A stretch of DNA of 64,000 bases, taken from positions 496,001 through 560,000 of the forward strand of contig NZ_CP042862.1 in NCBI RefSeq assembly GCF_008001015.1, in the 5' to 3' direction. Both the position numbers and the translations under genes were made by a program. The first letter of the stretch is position 1. Each line of letters opens with the position of its first letter. Positions 42,671 through 51,648 of this stretch are shown here, piece after piece. This stretch comes from Serinicoccus profundi (lineage in GTDB: Bacteria > Actinomycetota > Actinomycetes > Actinomycetales > Dermatophilaceae). The notes beneath the pieces are model-generated. The model was not told the origin of the DNA, searched no databases, and saw only the letters and a program-made list of their open reading frames with translations.

Positions 42671-45196
42671 ATGTTCGAACGGTTCACCGACCGGGCTCGA
42701 CGTGTGGTGGTGCTCGCGCAGGAAGAGGCGCGCATGCTCAACCACAACTACATCGGCACCGAGCACCTGCTGCTGGGCCTGATCCACGAGGGTGAGGGCG
42801 TGGCAGCCAAGGCGCTGGAGTCGCTGGACATCTCGCTGGACGCCGTCCGTCAGCAGGTCCAGGAGATCATCGGTCAGGGCCAGCAGAGCCCGACCGGCCA
42901 CATCCCGTTCACGCCCCGCGCCAAGAAGGTCCTCGAGCTCTCGCTGCGCGAGGGCCTGCAGCTCGGGCACAACTACATCGGCACCGAGCACCTGCTCCTC
43001 GGCCTCATCCGTGAGGGCGAGGGCGTGGCGGCCCAGGTGCTGGTCAAGCTCGGCGCCGACCTCAACCGGGTCCGCCAGCAGGTCATCACCCTGCTGTCCG
43101 GATACCAGGGCAAGGAGGCCGCGACCGCCGGCGTCGGGGCCGGGAGCCAGCAGGAGGGCCAGCAGGCCGGCTCGCTGGTGCTCGACCAGTTCGGTCGCAA
43201 CCTGACCCAGGCCGCCCGCGAGGGCAAGCTCGACCCGGTCATCGGCCGCGAGCCCGAGATCGAGCGGGTCATGCAGGTGCTGTCCCGCCGGACCAAGAAC
43301 AACCCGGTCCTCATCGGTGAGCCCGGCGTCGGCAAGACCGCCGTCGTCGAGGGGCTCGCCCAGGACATCGTCCGGGGCGACGTGCCGGAGACGCTCAAGG
43401 AGAAGCAGCTCTACACCCTCGACCTCGGCGCCCTGGTGGCCGGTTCCCGCTACCGCGGTGACTTCGAGGAGCGTCTCAAGAAGGTCCTCAAGGAGATCCG
43501 CACCCGCGGCGACATCATCCTGTTCATCGACGAGATCCACACCCTGGTGGGTGCCGGTGCCGCCGAGGGCGCGATCGATGCCGCGAGCATCCTCAAGCCG
43601 ATGCTGGCCCGCGGCGAGCTGCAGACGATCGGCGCGACGACCCTGGATGAGTACCGCAAGCACATCGAGAAGGACGCCGCGCTCGAGCGCCGCTTCCAGC
43701 CGATCCAGGTGGCCGAGCCGACGCTCAAGCACGCCATCGAGATCCTCAAGGGCCTGCGTGACCGCTACGAGGCCCACCACCGGGTGACGATCACCGACGG
43801 CGCCCTCATCGCGGCCGCCACCATGGCCGACCGCTACATCAACGACCGCTTCCTGCCGGACAAGGCGATCGACCTGATCGACGAGGCCGGAGCCCGGTTG
43901 CGCATCCGTCGGATGACCGCGCCGCCGGACCTGCGCGAGTTCGACGAGAAGATCGCGCACGCCAAGCGTGAGAAGGAGTCGGCGATCGATGCGCAGGACT
44001 TCGAGAAGGCGGCCCGGCTGCGCGACGAGGAGCACAAGCTCACGCAGGCGCGCGCCGAGCGGGAGAAGGAGTGGAAGAACGGTGACATGGACGTCGTCGC
44101 CGAGGTCGACGAGGAGCTGATCGCCGAGGTCCTCGCCGCCGCCACCGGCATCCCGGTGTTCAAGCTCAGCGAGGAGGAGTCCTCGCGCCTGCTCAACATG
44201 GAGCAGGAGCTGCACAAGCGGATCATCGGCATGGACGACGCCATCAAGGGTCTGTCCCAGGCGATCCGCCGCACCCGGGCGGGCCTGAAGGACCCCCGCC
44301 GCCCCGGTGGCTCGTTCATCTTCGCCGGGCCCACGGGTGTCGGCAAGACCGAGCTGGCCAAGGCGCTCGCCGAGTTCCTCTTCGGTGACGAGGACAGCCT
44401 CATCACCCTGGACATGTCGGAGTACTCCGAGAAGCACACCGTCTCGCGGATGTTCGGCTCGCCCCCCGGCTACGTCGGGTATGAAGAGGGCGGCCAGCTG
44501 ACCGAGAAGGTGCGGCGCAAGCCGTTCTCGGTCGTGCTCTTCGACGAGATCGAGAAGGCGCACCCGGACATCTTCAACAGCCTGCTGCAGATCCTGGAGG
44601 ACGGTCGCCTGACCGACTCCCAGGGCCGGGTGGTCGACTTCAAGAACACCGTCATCATCATGACCACCAACCTGGGCACCCGCGACATCGCCAAGGGCGT
44701 CTCGCTCGGCTTCTCCGCCGGGCCGGACACCCAGAGCTCCTACGAGCGGATGAAGAACAAGGTCACGGACGAGCTCAAGCAGCACTTCCGTCCCGAGTTC
44801 CTCAACCGGGTGGACGACACCATCGTCTTCCCGCAGCTGTCGCAGAGCGAGATCGTGCAGATCGTCGACCTGATGATCGCCCGTCTCGACGAGCGGCTCA
44901 AGGATAAGGACATGGCGATCGAGCTGACGTCGTCCGCCAAGGAGCTGCTCGCCAAGCGCGGCTACGACCCCGTCCTGGGTGCACGGCCGCTGCGCCGGGC
45001 CATCCAGCGCGAGATCGAGGACCAGCTCTCGGAGAAGATCCTCTTCGGCGAGCTGGGCACCGGTCAGATCGTCATCGTCGATGTCGAGGACCCGGTGGGC
45101 AACGACAAGAACCGCGACAAGGTGTTCACCTTCCGCGGCCAGCAGAAGCCGGCAGAGGTGCCCGACACCGTGCCGGTGGAGGAGCAGGCCGGCTGA
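42671..45196 (+). CDS. clpC: ATP-dependent Clp protease ATP-binding subunit ClpC
   Basis: An 841-residue HSP100 unfoldase that feeds substrates to ClpP. Two N-terminal Clp_N repeats (each with [20 protein letters not shown]) are followed by AAA+ 1 (Walker [14 protein letters not shown], Walker [14 protein letters not shown]), a UVR-type coiled-coil middle domain (about residues 420-460), and AAA+ 2 ([27 protein letters not shown]) with the ClpP-contact region and a C-terminal D2-small domain ([15 protein letters not shown]). ATG 42671 follows GGAGGAGAAGAGC. It is the universal actinobacterial ClpC1, probably essential. It stands alone and ends at a strong hairpin. Confidence 0.97.
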   Translation: MFERFTDRARRVVVLAQEEARMLNHNYIGTEHLLLGLIHEGEGVAAKALESLDISLDAVRQQVQEIIGQGQQSPTGHIPFTPRAKKVLELSLREGLQLGHNYIGTEHLLLGLIREGEGVAAQVLVKLGADLNRVRQQVITLLSGYQGKEAATAGVGAGSQQEGQQAGSLVLDQFGRNLTQAAREGKLDPVIGREPEIERVMQVLSRRTKNNPVLIGEPGVGKTAVVEGLAQDIVRGDVPETLKEKQLYTLDLGALVAGSRYRGDFEERLKKVLKEIRTRGDIILFIDEIHTLVGAGAAEGAIDAASILKPMLARGELQTIGATTLDEYRKHIEKDAALERRFQPIQVAEPTLKHAIEILKGLRDRYEAHHRVTITDGALIAAATMADRYINDRFLPDKAIDLIDEAGARLRIRRMTAPPDLREFDEKIAHAKREKESAIDAQDFEKAARLRDEEHKLTQARAEREKEWKNGDMDVVAEVDEELIAEVLAAATGIPVFKLSEEESSRLLNMEQELHKRIIGMDDAIKGLSQAIRRTRAGLKDPRRPGGSFIFAGPTGVGKTELAKALAEFLFGDEDSLITLDMSEYSEKHTVSRMFGSPPGYVGYEEGGQLTEKVRRKPFSVVLFDEIEKAHPDIFNSLLQILEDGRLTDSQGRVVDFKNTVIIMTTNLGTRDIAKGVSLGFSAGPDTQSSYERMKNKVTDELKQHFRPEFLNRVDDTIVFPQLSQSEIVQIVDLMIARLDERLKDKDMAIELTSSAKELLAKRGYDPVLGARPLRRAIQREIEDQLSEKILFGELGTGQIVIVDVEDPVGNDKNRDKVFTFRGQQKPAEVPDTVPVEEQAG

Positions 45197-45218
45197 CGAC
45201 GCTCCTCACGCGAGCGAG

Positions 45219-45254
45219 AGGGCGGGGAACGGCAGGTATGCCGTTCGCCGCCCT
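45219..45254 (+). terminator. Terminator of clpC
   Basis: A 16-bp stem with one mismatch (AGGGCGG and GAACGGCA pairing with TGCCGTTC and CCGCCCT) and a GGTA loop, 22 bases after the clpC stop. A GGTATGCC octamer (45235-45242) spans the loop and the descending arm. Confidence 0.85.
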
Positions 45255-45606
45255 TCGTCGTGTGTGCGTCCCACAGGCGCCACTCAGCAACTCCTCAGTC
45301 ACAGGCGTCACGTGGCCGCCGAGACGGCCGTGAGACGTGTGAAAAGCGAGAAAACTGCAGGTCAGCGAACTACACAGGTGTGATATCGGGGCTGACCTGC
45401 GAAAACCCTGAGAGAGTGTGATGAACATCACGAATTACACGCTTGTGGTGCCCCCGAGAAATGCACTCGGTCCTCCGGGGTGGGGGTTGCGCACACCCCG
45501 GCGGGTGGGTTTCATTGCTCCTGGCCCGCCCGCGGGTCGTCCCTGAAGCACCCCGTCCGGCGACCCGGACACCACCGGCCTGTCCCCTCACACGTACGGA
45601 TCATCG
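45255..45606 (+). promoter_or_regulatory. Long structured upstream region of the NlpC/P60 gene
   Basis: This gene-free stretch contains a perfect 10-bp stem (GCAGGTCAGC, 45357-45366; GCTGACCTGC, 45391-45400) whose 24-base loop holds a smaller ACAC/GTGT hairpin; a CRP-like site at 45417-45432; and a perfect 8-bp stem CCGGGGTG/CACCCCGG near 45475-45502. The order suggests promoter, regulator site and a structured leader controlling a cell-wall hydrolase. The actinobacterial c-di-AMP (ydaO-type) leader was looked for because it often precedes such genes, but its conserved blocks were not found. Confidence 0.5.
45417..45432. promoter_or_regulatory. Putative CRP/GlxR-family binding site
   Basis: TGTGA-TGAACA-TCACG fits the CRP-family pattern TGTGA-N6-TCACA with one mismatch and contains a perfect dyad GTGATG-AA-CATCAC. 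It lies about 175 bp before the NlpC/P60 start codon. Actinobacterial CRP proteins are known to control resuscitation and wall-hydrolase genes. Confidence 0.6.
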
Positions 45607-47061
45607 ATGACCCTGAGCACCCGCCGCCTGTCTCGCACCATGATCGCCGTCACCGCGACGGCCGCCCCCATCGTCACCCTCGCTCCTGCCGTTCAGGCCG
45701 CACCCTCCGGCACCCCGCAGCTGCCGCAGCAGCCCCTGCTGCCGAACGCGCCCACCACCCCGGTCGCCCAGCCCCGGTTCCTGCCGACCCCGGCGCCGAC
45801 GAGCACGGTCACCATGAAAGTGAGCGCCGCAGCCGGCGTCAACGTCCGCAGCGGCCCGTCCACGTCCTACGGCGTCGTGGGCGGCTACGCGCAGGGCGCG
45901 CAGCTCACCGGCACCCTGACGTCCAACAACTGGCTCAAGATCGGGGAGAACCGCTTCGTCGCGGCCTCGAACCTCACCCGGGTCGGCGGCGAGGGCGGTG
46001 GCGGTGGTGGCGGCGGCACCGAGGAGGTCACCCGCTGGATGGACGCCTCGATCGGCAACATCCGCTCCGGCCCCGGCCTGGGCTACCCGGTCGTCACGAC
46101 GATGCGCAAGGGCACCAAGGTGCAGGGCACCTGGACCAGCAACGGCTGGCTCAAGATCAGCAGCGGCAAGTTCGTCTCCGGCACCATCCTCACCAGCACC
46201 GACCCCGGCAGCGGTGGCGGCGGTGGGGGCGGTGGCGCCCAGGAGGTCACCCAGTGGATGGAGGCATCCCTGGGCAACGTCCGCTCCGGCCCCGGCCTGG
46301 GCCACCCGGTCGTCACGACGATGCGTAAGGGCACCAAGGTGCAGGGCACCTGGACCACCAACGGCTGGCTCAAGATCAGCGGTGGTAGGTACATCTCCGG
46401 CACCATCCTCACCGGGACCAATCCCGGCGGTGGCGGTGGTGGAGGCGAGCAGCCCGACCCCGCGCCGAGCGAGGTGACCCGGTGGGTCACCCCCCCGCTC
46501 GCCAACGTGCGCTCCGGACCGTCCACGTCATACTCCGTCGTCGGGAGCAAGGCCCAGGGGACGAAGGTCACCGGAACGCTCACGAGCAACGGCTGGCTCA
46601 AGATGGCCGGCTCGCAGTACATGGCCTCCTCGGTCCTCACCGCCACCGACCCTGGCTCCGGCAGCGCTCCGGGACCGGCGCCCGCCCCAGCCCCTTCGCC
46701 GGCGCCCAGCCCCACCCGGCAGCTCATCCTCGAGACCGCGGCGAAGTACATCGGGACGCCGTACAAGTGGGGTGGCAACACCCCGGAGGAGGGCTTCGAC
46801 TGCTCCGGCTACACGAAATACGTCTTCGCCGAGCTCGGCCTGACCCTCCCGCGCACCGCGGCGATGCAGCAGGCGGCCACCACCCCGGTGAGCAACCCGC
46901 AGCCCGGTGACCTGGTCTTCCACGGGTCCCCGGCCTATCACGTGGGCATCTACGCCGGCGACGGCATGATGTACGACACCGGCCGTCCGGGGGTGCCCAC
47001 GCAGTACCGCGTGATCTTCAGCGGGGTCTCCGGCTACGGGCGCGTCGACGGGGTGGGCTGA
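45607..47061 (+). CDS. Secreted SH3b-NlpC/P60 peptidoglycan endopeptidase
   Basis: A 484-residue exported wall hydrolase. Signal peptide (1-35, ending PAVQAAP); four bacterial SH3 repeats (about residues 77-125, 144-195, 218-268, 295-345), each with NVRSGP or NIRSGP and NGWLKI, joined by Gly-rich linkers; a Pro/Ala linker; and an NlpC/P60 domain (about 371-484) with Cys399 (GFDCSGY) and His445 (AYHVGIYAGDG). It cleaves peptide bonds in stem peptides or bridges. SH3 repeats two and three are near-identical at DNA level. The next two genes in the window, of which one is on the other strand, are bridge-synthesis enzymes, consistent with wall remodelling. Confidence 0.92.
   Translation: MTLSTRRLSRTMIAVTATAAPIVTLAPAVQAAPSGTPQLPQQPLLPNAPTTPVAQPRFLPTPAPTSTVTMKVSAAAGVNVRSGPSTSYGVVGGYAQGAQLTGTLTSNNWLKIGENRFVAASNLTRVGGEGGGGGGGGTEEVTRWMDASIGNIRSGPGLGYPVVTTMRKGTKVQGTWTSNGWLKISSGKFVSGTILTSTDPGSGGGGGGGGAQEVTQWMEASLGNVRSGPGLGHPVVTTMRKGTKVQGTWTTNGWLKISGGRYISGTILTGTNPGGGGGGGEQPDPAPSEVTRWVTPPLANVRSGPSTSYSVVGSKAQGTKVTGTLTSNGWLKMAGSQYMASSVLTATDPGSGSAPGPAPAPAPSPAPSPTRQLILETAAKYIGTPYKWGGNTPEEGFDCSGYTKYVFAELGLTLPRTAAMQQAATTPVSNPQPGDLVFHGSPAYHVGIYAGDGMMYDTGRPGVPTQYRVIFSGVSGYGRVDGVG
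46024..46419 (+). repeat. 219-bp tandem duplication of an SH3b unit
   Basis: The segment starting GAGGTCACCC at 46024 recurs at 46243 with only scattered differences over about 170 bases; the period is 73 codons. The two copies encode GNIRSGPGLGYPVVTTMRKG and GNVRSGPGLGHPVVTTMRKG. The high DNA identity points to recent duplication or gene conversion within the gene. Confidence 0.85.
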
Positions 47062-47098
47062 GGCCTTGCGGCGCCCGGGCGACCGGGGGTCCGTGACG

Positions 47099-47111
47099 TA
47101 GCATTCGCGGT
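47099..47111 (+). promoter_or_regulatory. -10 element of a leaderless promoter (ATP-grasp gene)
   Basis: TAGCAT at 47099-47104 lies seven bases before ATG 47112. The start codon itself is inside a GGTATGCC octamer (47109-47116). Confidence 0.5.
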
Positions 47112-48389
47112 ATGCCCTCGGACACCCCTGTGCCCTCGCCTGCCCCAGACGTCGCCTTCCGGCCGGTCTTCCTCGGCACCGACCCGGGCACCTACGGCCT
47201 GGCCCGCGCGCTGCACGAGCGCTACGGCGTCGAGACCACACTCGTCTCGCGCGGGCAGACCGGCGCGATCGCCCACTCGCGCATCCTGCGTCCGGTCGAG
47301 GCGGGTCAGGACACCGGGCGAGCCGAGCTGCTCGCGACGCTGCTCGCGGAGGGCAGGGCCGCCAAGGAGCGCGACCCCGACGTCACGCTCGTGCTGGGCT
47401 GCAACTCCGACTCGCACACCGACCTCATCGCGCAGCACGCCGAGGAGCTCTCCGCGTCCTTCGCCTTCCCGCGGATGTCGCCGGAGACGCTGGAGCAGGT
47501 CGCGGACAAGCAGCAGTTCGGTCAGATCTGCGAGCGGCTGGGGCTGCCGACCCCCCGCACGACGGTGGTGCGCTTCGGCAACGCCGACGAGCCGGGGTGG
47601 ACCCCCGAACCGATCGACATCACCTACCCCGTCGTCGCCAAGCCCGCCAACAGTGCCCACTTCGAGAACCTCAAGTTCCCCGGGGCCCAGAAGGTGTGGT
47701 TCCTGCAGAGCCCGCAGGAGTGGCAGGAGCTGGTCAAGGTCCTGGTGTCCGGCGGCGTGCGTCAGGACTTCCTCGTCCAGGAGCACATCCCCGGCGACGA
47801 CACCCACCAGCTCTCGATCGTCGGGTATGTCGACCGCACCGGCCGGCTGACCGCGGTCGCGACCGCGCAGGTCCTGCTCGGCGAGCACGACCCCACGACG
47901 ATCGGCAACCCGATCGCCATGATCACCACCCCGATGCCCGAGCTCATGGACGCCGCCGAGCGCATCCTCGGGGCGGTCGACTACTGGGGCTTCGCCAACA
48001 TCGACGCCAAGCGCGACCCGCGGACCGGGACGATCTACTACATGGAGGTCAACCCGCGGATGGGGCGCAACAGCTTCTACGCCACCGCCGCCGGGGCGGA
48101 CCTCGCCGGGGCGATGGTGGACGACCTGGTGCTGGGGATCGAGCGGGAGCCGGTGCGCGGCACCACGGAGGTGCTCTACAGCATCGTCAGCCCGGCCGTG
48201 CTGCCCTACTACGTCCGCGACGCCGCGCTGCGCCGACGCGTCCTGCGGGCCGCCCGGCGGGGGATCGTCCACCCGCTGCTCTACGAACGCGGCAACTGGC
48301 GGCGCCGGGCCTACGTCATGGCCAACCGGGCCAACCACGCCAAGAAGCTCGCCAGGTTCTACCCCCGCCCGTCGGCCACCGGGTTCTGA
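47112..48389 (+). CDS. ATP-grasp ligase, D-aspartate-ligase-like
   Basis: A 425-residue ATP-grasp carboxylate-amine ligase. Blocks FLGTDPGTYGLARALHERYG, VLGCNSDSHTDLIAQHA, YPVVAKPANSAHFENLKFPG, QEHIPGDDTHQLSIVGYVD, GNPIAMITTP and EVNPRMGRNSFYATAAG follow in order and resemble the D-aspartate ligases (Aslfm type) that activate D-Asp for attachment to the Lys/Orn side chain of peptidoglycan precursors. No signal peptide: the reaction would be cytosolic, on UDP-muropeptide precursors. A convergent FemX-like gene follows and an NlpC/P60 hydrolase precedes, supporting a role in the cross-bridge. The exact amino acid cannot be read from sequence. Confidence 0.8.
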   Translation: MPSDTPVPSPAPDVAFRPVFLGTDPGTYGLARALHERYGVETTLVSRGQTGAIAHSRILRPVEAGQDTGRAELLATLLAEGRAAKERDPDVTLVLGCNSDSHTDLIAQHAEELSASFAFPRMSPETLEQVADKQQFGQICERLGLPTPRTTVVRFGNADEPGWTPEPIDITYPVVAKPANSAHFENLKFPGAQKVWFLQSPQEWQELVKVLVSGGVRQDFLVQEHIPGDDTHQLSIVGYVDRTGRLTAVATAQVLLGEHDPTTIGNPIAMITTPMPELMDAAERILGAVDYWGFANIDAKRDPRTGTIYYMEVNPRMGRNSFYATAAGADLAGAMVDDLVLGIEREPVRGTTEVLYSIVSPAVLPYYVRDAALRRRVLRAARRGIVHPLLYERGNWRRRAYVMANRANHAKKLARFYPRPSATGF

Positions 48390-48419
48390 GCAAGGGCGAG
48401 CGGCCCCCGTGGGCCAGGC

Positions 48420-49466
48420 TCAGTAGAACGTCGCGCCGGCCCGACCGCCGGACACGACCTTGGCCGTGACGCGGTGCCCGACCCGCTGCCACGCGGCATA
48501 CCGTCGCGGGCGCAGCACGAGGTCGTAGGCGCCGACGAAGTCGGTGACCTCCTTGCTGAAGCTCCGCTTGAACTCGCCGATGCCGAAGTAGGGGTCGGTC
48601 TTGTCGTCGACCCTGGTGGAGTGCGGGGTCCCGGCCATGTCGTAGGAGGTGGCGCCCTGGGCCTGCGCCCACTGCATGGCCTCCCACTGCAGGGCGTGGC
48701 TGCCGCCGCGCACCGGGCGCTCCCGGACGCTGGCGCCGTCGCGGTAGCACGCGACGTCACCGACGACGGTGACGAAGGCGCCGGCGACGTCGCGCCCCTC
48801 GTGCTCGGCGAGGAAGACCCGCCCCAGGCCGGCGTCGCAGAAGGTGCGCCACATGGCGACCTGGTAGTCGTGCGAGCGCGGGGCGATGCCCTGGTCCTGC
48901 ACGACCTCCATCCACAGCGTCCACATGCGCTCGTAGGTCGACTCCTCCAGCGGGGCGGCCTCGGTGACGACGCCCTGCTTGAGGCCGCGCCGGATGGTGT
49001 TGCGGGTCTTGGAGGGCAGCCGGGCCATGAGGTCCTCGGGCGTGCCCGTGACGTCGACGAAGACCGTCGACCGGTTGGTCTGGATCCGGCCGGCCGGGAG
49101 CAGGCCCAACCGCTCCAGGCCCTGCAGCGTCTCTGGTGACTCGAGGAGCTCGGGCTCGATCTTGATCAGGAAGACCCCGGCGTCGTGAGCGGCGGTGCGC
49201 AGCGCCGGCAGCAGCGCCGCCAGCCCCTGGACGGAGTCGACCCCCGGTCCCTTGGGGAGGTACCAGACCTTCCCGAAGCCGGGGGCGCGGCGTTCGTGGA
49301 TCGTCACGGGGAAGCCGTCGATGTCGGCATACCTCGGGGTCCACCCGGCCATGGCCTTGACCTGCGCGAACTCGGGTGTCTGGAACATCGAGGGGCGTCC
49401 AGGGGTTTCGAGCAGACGCGCTCGCCACTGTTCGGCCGACTCATAGGTGTCCCAGCGCAGACTCAT
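48420..49466 (-). CDS. FemABX-family peptidyltransferase
   Basis: A 348-residue protein with the two GNAT-like folds of the Fem family: MSLRWDTYESAEQWRARL and FQTPEFAQVKAMAGW at the start, WYLPKGPGVDS, then RLPSKTRNTIRRGLKQGV (the classic FemX core), RVFLAEHEGRDVAGAFV, GASVRERPVRGGSHALQWEA, YDMAGTPHS and GIGEFKRSFSKEVTDFVGAYD. These enzymes add amino acids from aminoacyl-tRNA to peptidoglycan precursors. It is convergent with the D-Asp-ligase-like gene. ATG 49466 has TACGAT (49478-49473) six bases upstream, a leaderless arrangement. Confidence 0.88.
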   Translation of the reverse strand: MSLRWDTYESAEQWRARLLETPGRPSMFQTPEFAQVKAMAGWTPRYADIDGFPVTIHERRAPGFGKVWYLPKGPGVDSVQGLAALLPALRTAAHDAGVFLIKIEPELLESPETLQGLERLGLLPAGRIQTNRSTVFVDVTGTPEDLMARLPSKTRNTIRRGLKQGVVTEAAPLEESTYERMWTLWMEVVQDQGIAPRSHDYQVAMWRTFCDAGLGRVFLAEHEGRDVAGAFVTVVGDVACYRDGASVRERPVRGGSHALQWEAMQWAQAQGATSYDMAGTPHSTRVDDKTDPYFGIGEFKRSFSKEVTDFVGAYDLVLRPRRYAAWQRVGHRVTAKVVSGGRAGATFY

Positions 49467-49536
49467 GTCGGCATCGTATCGACGCAGAGCCCTCCCTCCG
49501 GTCCGCGCCCCGCCCGACCGGACCCGCCGGCGCGGC

Positions 49537-50457
49537 TCAGCCGGTGCCCGGCAAGCGGAACAGGTCCTCGGGCAGCGGCTCGACCAGGCCCTCGGCCACC
49601 AGCGCGTCGAGGCACCGGTCCCGCTGGAGGTGCGCCGCCTCCTGGTCGGGGGCCGCCGGGTCCAGGGGCCAGCTGGCCCGCAGGCGGGCTCCGTGGACCG
49701 GGGCGTCGGCGTCCCGCAGCACCTGCAGCAACGTGCCACGGCACTGGCGGTCGGTGCCGGCCCACGCCTGCCCGCGCCGGACCGGTCCGTCGTAGGCCGG
49801 TGAGCCGGCGCGTCTCCAGGCGCACAGGTCGGCGACCGGACAGTCGGCGCAGCGCGGAGCGCGAGCGGTGCAGACCAGGGCGCCGAGCTCCATCACCGCC
49901 ACGCTCCAGGTGGCCGCCTCCGCGTCGTCGGCCGGCAGCAGCCGACCGGCGAGGTCCAGCTCGGCCCGGGTGAGGGAGGGCGAGGGCAGGGCGATCCCGG
50001 AGACCGCCCGGGCGTGCACCCGCCGCACGTTGGTGTCGACGACGGTGGCGCGGCGCCCGAAGGCGAAGGCCGTGACGGCGGCGGCGGTGTAGTCGCCCAC
50101 CCCGGGCAGGGTGCGCAGCATCACCTCGTCCACCGGCACCTGCCCGTCGTGCTCGTCGTGGATCGCCGTCGCGGCGGCGTGCAGCCGCAGCGCGCGGCGG
50201 GGGTAGCCCAGGCGCCCCCACTCCCGCACCGCCTCCCCGGGCGCAGCCTGCGCCAGCGCGGAGGCGGTCGGCCAGAGCTGCATCCAGCGCCGCCACACGG
50301 GCTCCACCCGGGCGACCGGAGTCTGCTGCAGCATCACCTCCGAGACCAGGACCCCCCACGGCGAGCGGTCCGGCGCACGCCACGGCAGGTCGCGTCGGTG
50401 GGCGGCATACCAGCGCAGGAGGCGGTCGTGTAGGACCGCGGGCTCGGTGCCCGGCAC
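49537..50457 (-). CDS. mutY: A/G-specific adenine glycosylase
   Basis: A 306-residue HhH-GPD glycosylase that removes adenine opposite 8-oxoguanine. SEVMLQQTPVARV holds the catalytic Glu, LPGVGDYTAAAV is the HhH, VVDTNVRRV holds the catalytic Asp, and CTARAPRCADCPVADLC is the [4Fe-4S] ligand set (C-x6-C-x2-C-x5-C shape). The C-terminal NUDIX-like 8-oxoG recognition domain is reduced, as common in actinobacteria. GTG 50457 is one base after the disA stop, so disA and mutY are co-transcribed. Confidence 0.94.
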   Translation of the reverse strand: MPGTEPAVLHDRLLRWYAAHRRDLPWRAPDRSPWGVLVSEVMLQQTPVARVEPVWRRWMQLWPTASALAQAAPGEAVREWGRLGYPRRALRLHAAATAIHDEHDGQVPVDEVMLRTLPGVGDYTAAAVTAFAFGRRATVVDTNVRRVHARAVSGIALPSPSLTRAELDLAGRLLPADDAEAATWSVAVMELGALVCTARAPRCADCPVADLCAWRRAGSPAYDGPVRRGQAWAGTDRQCRGTLLQVLRDADAPVHGARLRASWPLDPAAPDQEAAHLQRDRCLDALVAEGLVEPLPEDLFRLPGTG

Positions 50458-50458
50458 G

Positions 50459-51541
50459 TCAGGAGTAGCGCTCGAGGATCGAGCTCTCGGCTAGCCGGGA
50501 CAGACCCTCGCGCACAGCGCGGGCGCGGGCCTCACCGACCCCGTCGACCTGCATGAGGTCCTCCAGGCCGGCGGAGAGCAGCTGCTGGAAGGTCCCGAAG
50601 TGGGTGACCAGCCGGTCGACGATCGCCCCGGGCAGTCGGGGTATGCGGTGCAGCAGGCGGTAGCCGGAGGGGCTGAGCTGCTGGTGGTCCATCCCGTCGC
50701 CGACGACGGTGATGCCCAGGCAGCGGGCGACCGCCGCGAGGTCCAGCAGCTCGGTGCTGTCGAGGGCGGCGAGCGCGGCCTGGACCTGGACGGGGTCCCG
50801 ACCGGCCTCGGCGGCACCGATGTAGTCGCGCACGACGAGCTCGCGCTCGCGTTCGACCCCGCCGGTCATCTCCTCGAGCTGCAGGCCGATGAGGCGGCCG
50901 TCGACGCCGAGCTCGACGACGTACTGCTCGATCTCGGCGCTGATCCGACGCACCATCTCCAGGCGTTGCAGCACCGAGGCGAGGTCGCGCACGGTGACGA
51001 GGTCCTCGATCTCCAGCGCCGAGAGGTTGCCGCCGACCTCGTCCAGCCGGGCGCGGTAGCGCTCCAGGGTCTGCAGCGCCTGGTTGGCCTGCGCCTGCAG
51101 CTGGCTGCGGTCCTCGAGCACGTGCCGGGTGTTGCCGACGTAGAGCGCGATGAGGGACATCGACTGGCTGACCGAGATGACGGGGAAGCCGGTCTGCTTG
51201 GCGGTCCGCTCGGCCGTGCGGTGCCGGGTGCCGCTCTCGCGGGTCTCGATGGTGCGGTCGGGGGCGAGCTGGGTCGCGGCACGCACGATGCGGTTGCCGT
51301 CACGGGTGAGCACGATGCCGCCGTCCATCTTCGCCAGCTCGCGCAGGCGGGTCGCGGAGAACTCCACGTCGAGCTCGAAGCCGCCGGTGCTGATCGAGTC
51401 GACCGTCCGGTCGCTGCCCAGCACGATGAGGGCTCCGGTGCGGCCGCGCAGGATGCGTTCCAGGCCGTCCCGCAGGTCGGTGCCCGGTGCGACGGCCCCC
51501 AGCGTGGCGCGCAGCAGCTCCTCGTCGTTGCGTTCAGGCAT
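50459..51541 (-). CDS. disA: DNA integrity scanning protein, diadenylate cyclase
   Basis: A 360-residue DAC enzyme that makes c-di-AMP and senses branched DNA. The N-terminal DAC domain has MDGGIVLTRDGNRIVRA, where the usual DGA motif is DGG, and the intact RHR motif in SGTRHRTAERTAKQTG. A helical spine and a C-terminal RuvA-like HhH (GLEDLMQVDGVGEARARAV) follow. It lies downstream of radA and upstream of mutY on the same strand, the conserved radA-disA arrangement in which RadA restrains DisA. ATG 51541 has GGGAGG ahead; a TAGGAT -10 (51609-51604) lies about 60 bases upstream. Confidence 0.95.
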   Translation of the reverse strand: MPERNDEELLRATLGAVAPGTDLRDGLERILRGRTGALIVLGSDRTVDSISTGGFELDVEFSATRLRELAKMDGGIVLTRDGNRIVRAATQLAPDRTIETRESGTRHRTAERTAKQTGFPVISVSQSMSLIALYVGNTRHVLEDRSQLQAQANQALQTLERYRARLDEVGGNLSALEIEDLVTVRDLASVLQRLEMVRRISAEIEQYVVELGVDGRLIGLQLEEMTGGVERERELVVRDYIGAAEAGRDPVQVQAALAALDSTELLDLAAVARCLGITVVGDGMDHQQLSPSGYRLLHRIPRLPGAIVDRLVTHFGTFQQLLSAGLEDLMQVDGVGEARARAVREGLSRLAESSILERYS

Positions 51542-51603
51542 GCCCGCCTCCCACCTGTCCCTGCGGCCGTCCGATCACGGGTGCCCGTCGGGGCACTGTG
51601 GCG

Positions 51604-51609
51604 ATCCTA
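51604..51609 (-). promoter_or_regulatory. Candidate -10 of a disA promoter
   Basis: On the minus strand TAGGAT reads from 51609 to 51604, giving disA-mutY their own promoter in the 107-bp gap after radA. A GTGCCC/GGGCAC hairpin lies just downstream in the leader. Confidence 0.35.
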
Positions 51610-51648
51610 GGCGGCGCGCGCCAGGTCCCGGTCGGGGGCGCCAGATCT

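Noticed and set aside
42279-42747. Small repetitive frames across the 32-bp repeats
   Set aside because: They encode periodic peptides created by the DNA repeat in several frames, with no ribosome-binding site.
42347-44785. Long minus-strand frame across clpC, ending in the lipoprotein gene
   Set aside because: Only the last 205 codons have a signal peptide and lipobox; the part opposite ClpC is compositional shadow.
45255-45606. c-di-AMP (ydaO-type) riboswitch before the NlpC/P60 gene
   Set aside because: The gene context fits, but the conserved sequence blocks of that riboswitch are not found; kept only as an unclassified structured leader.
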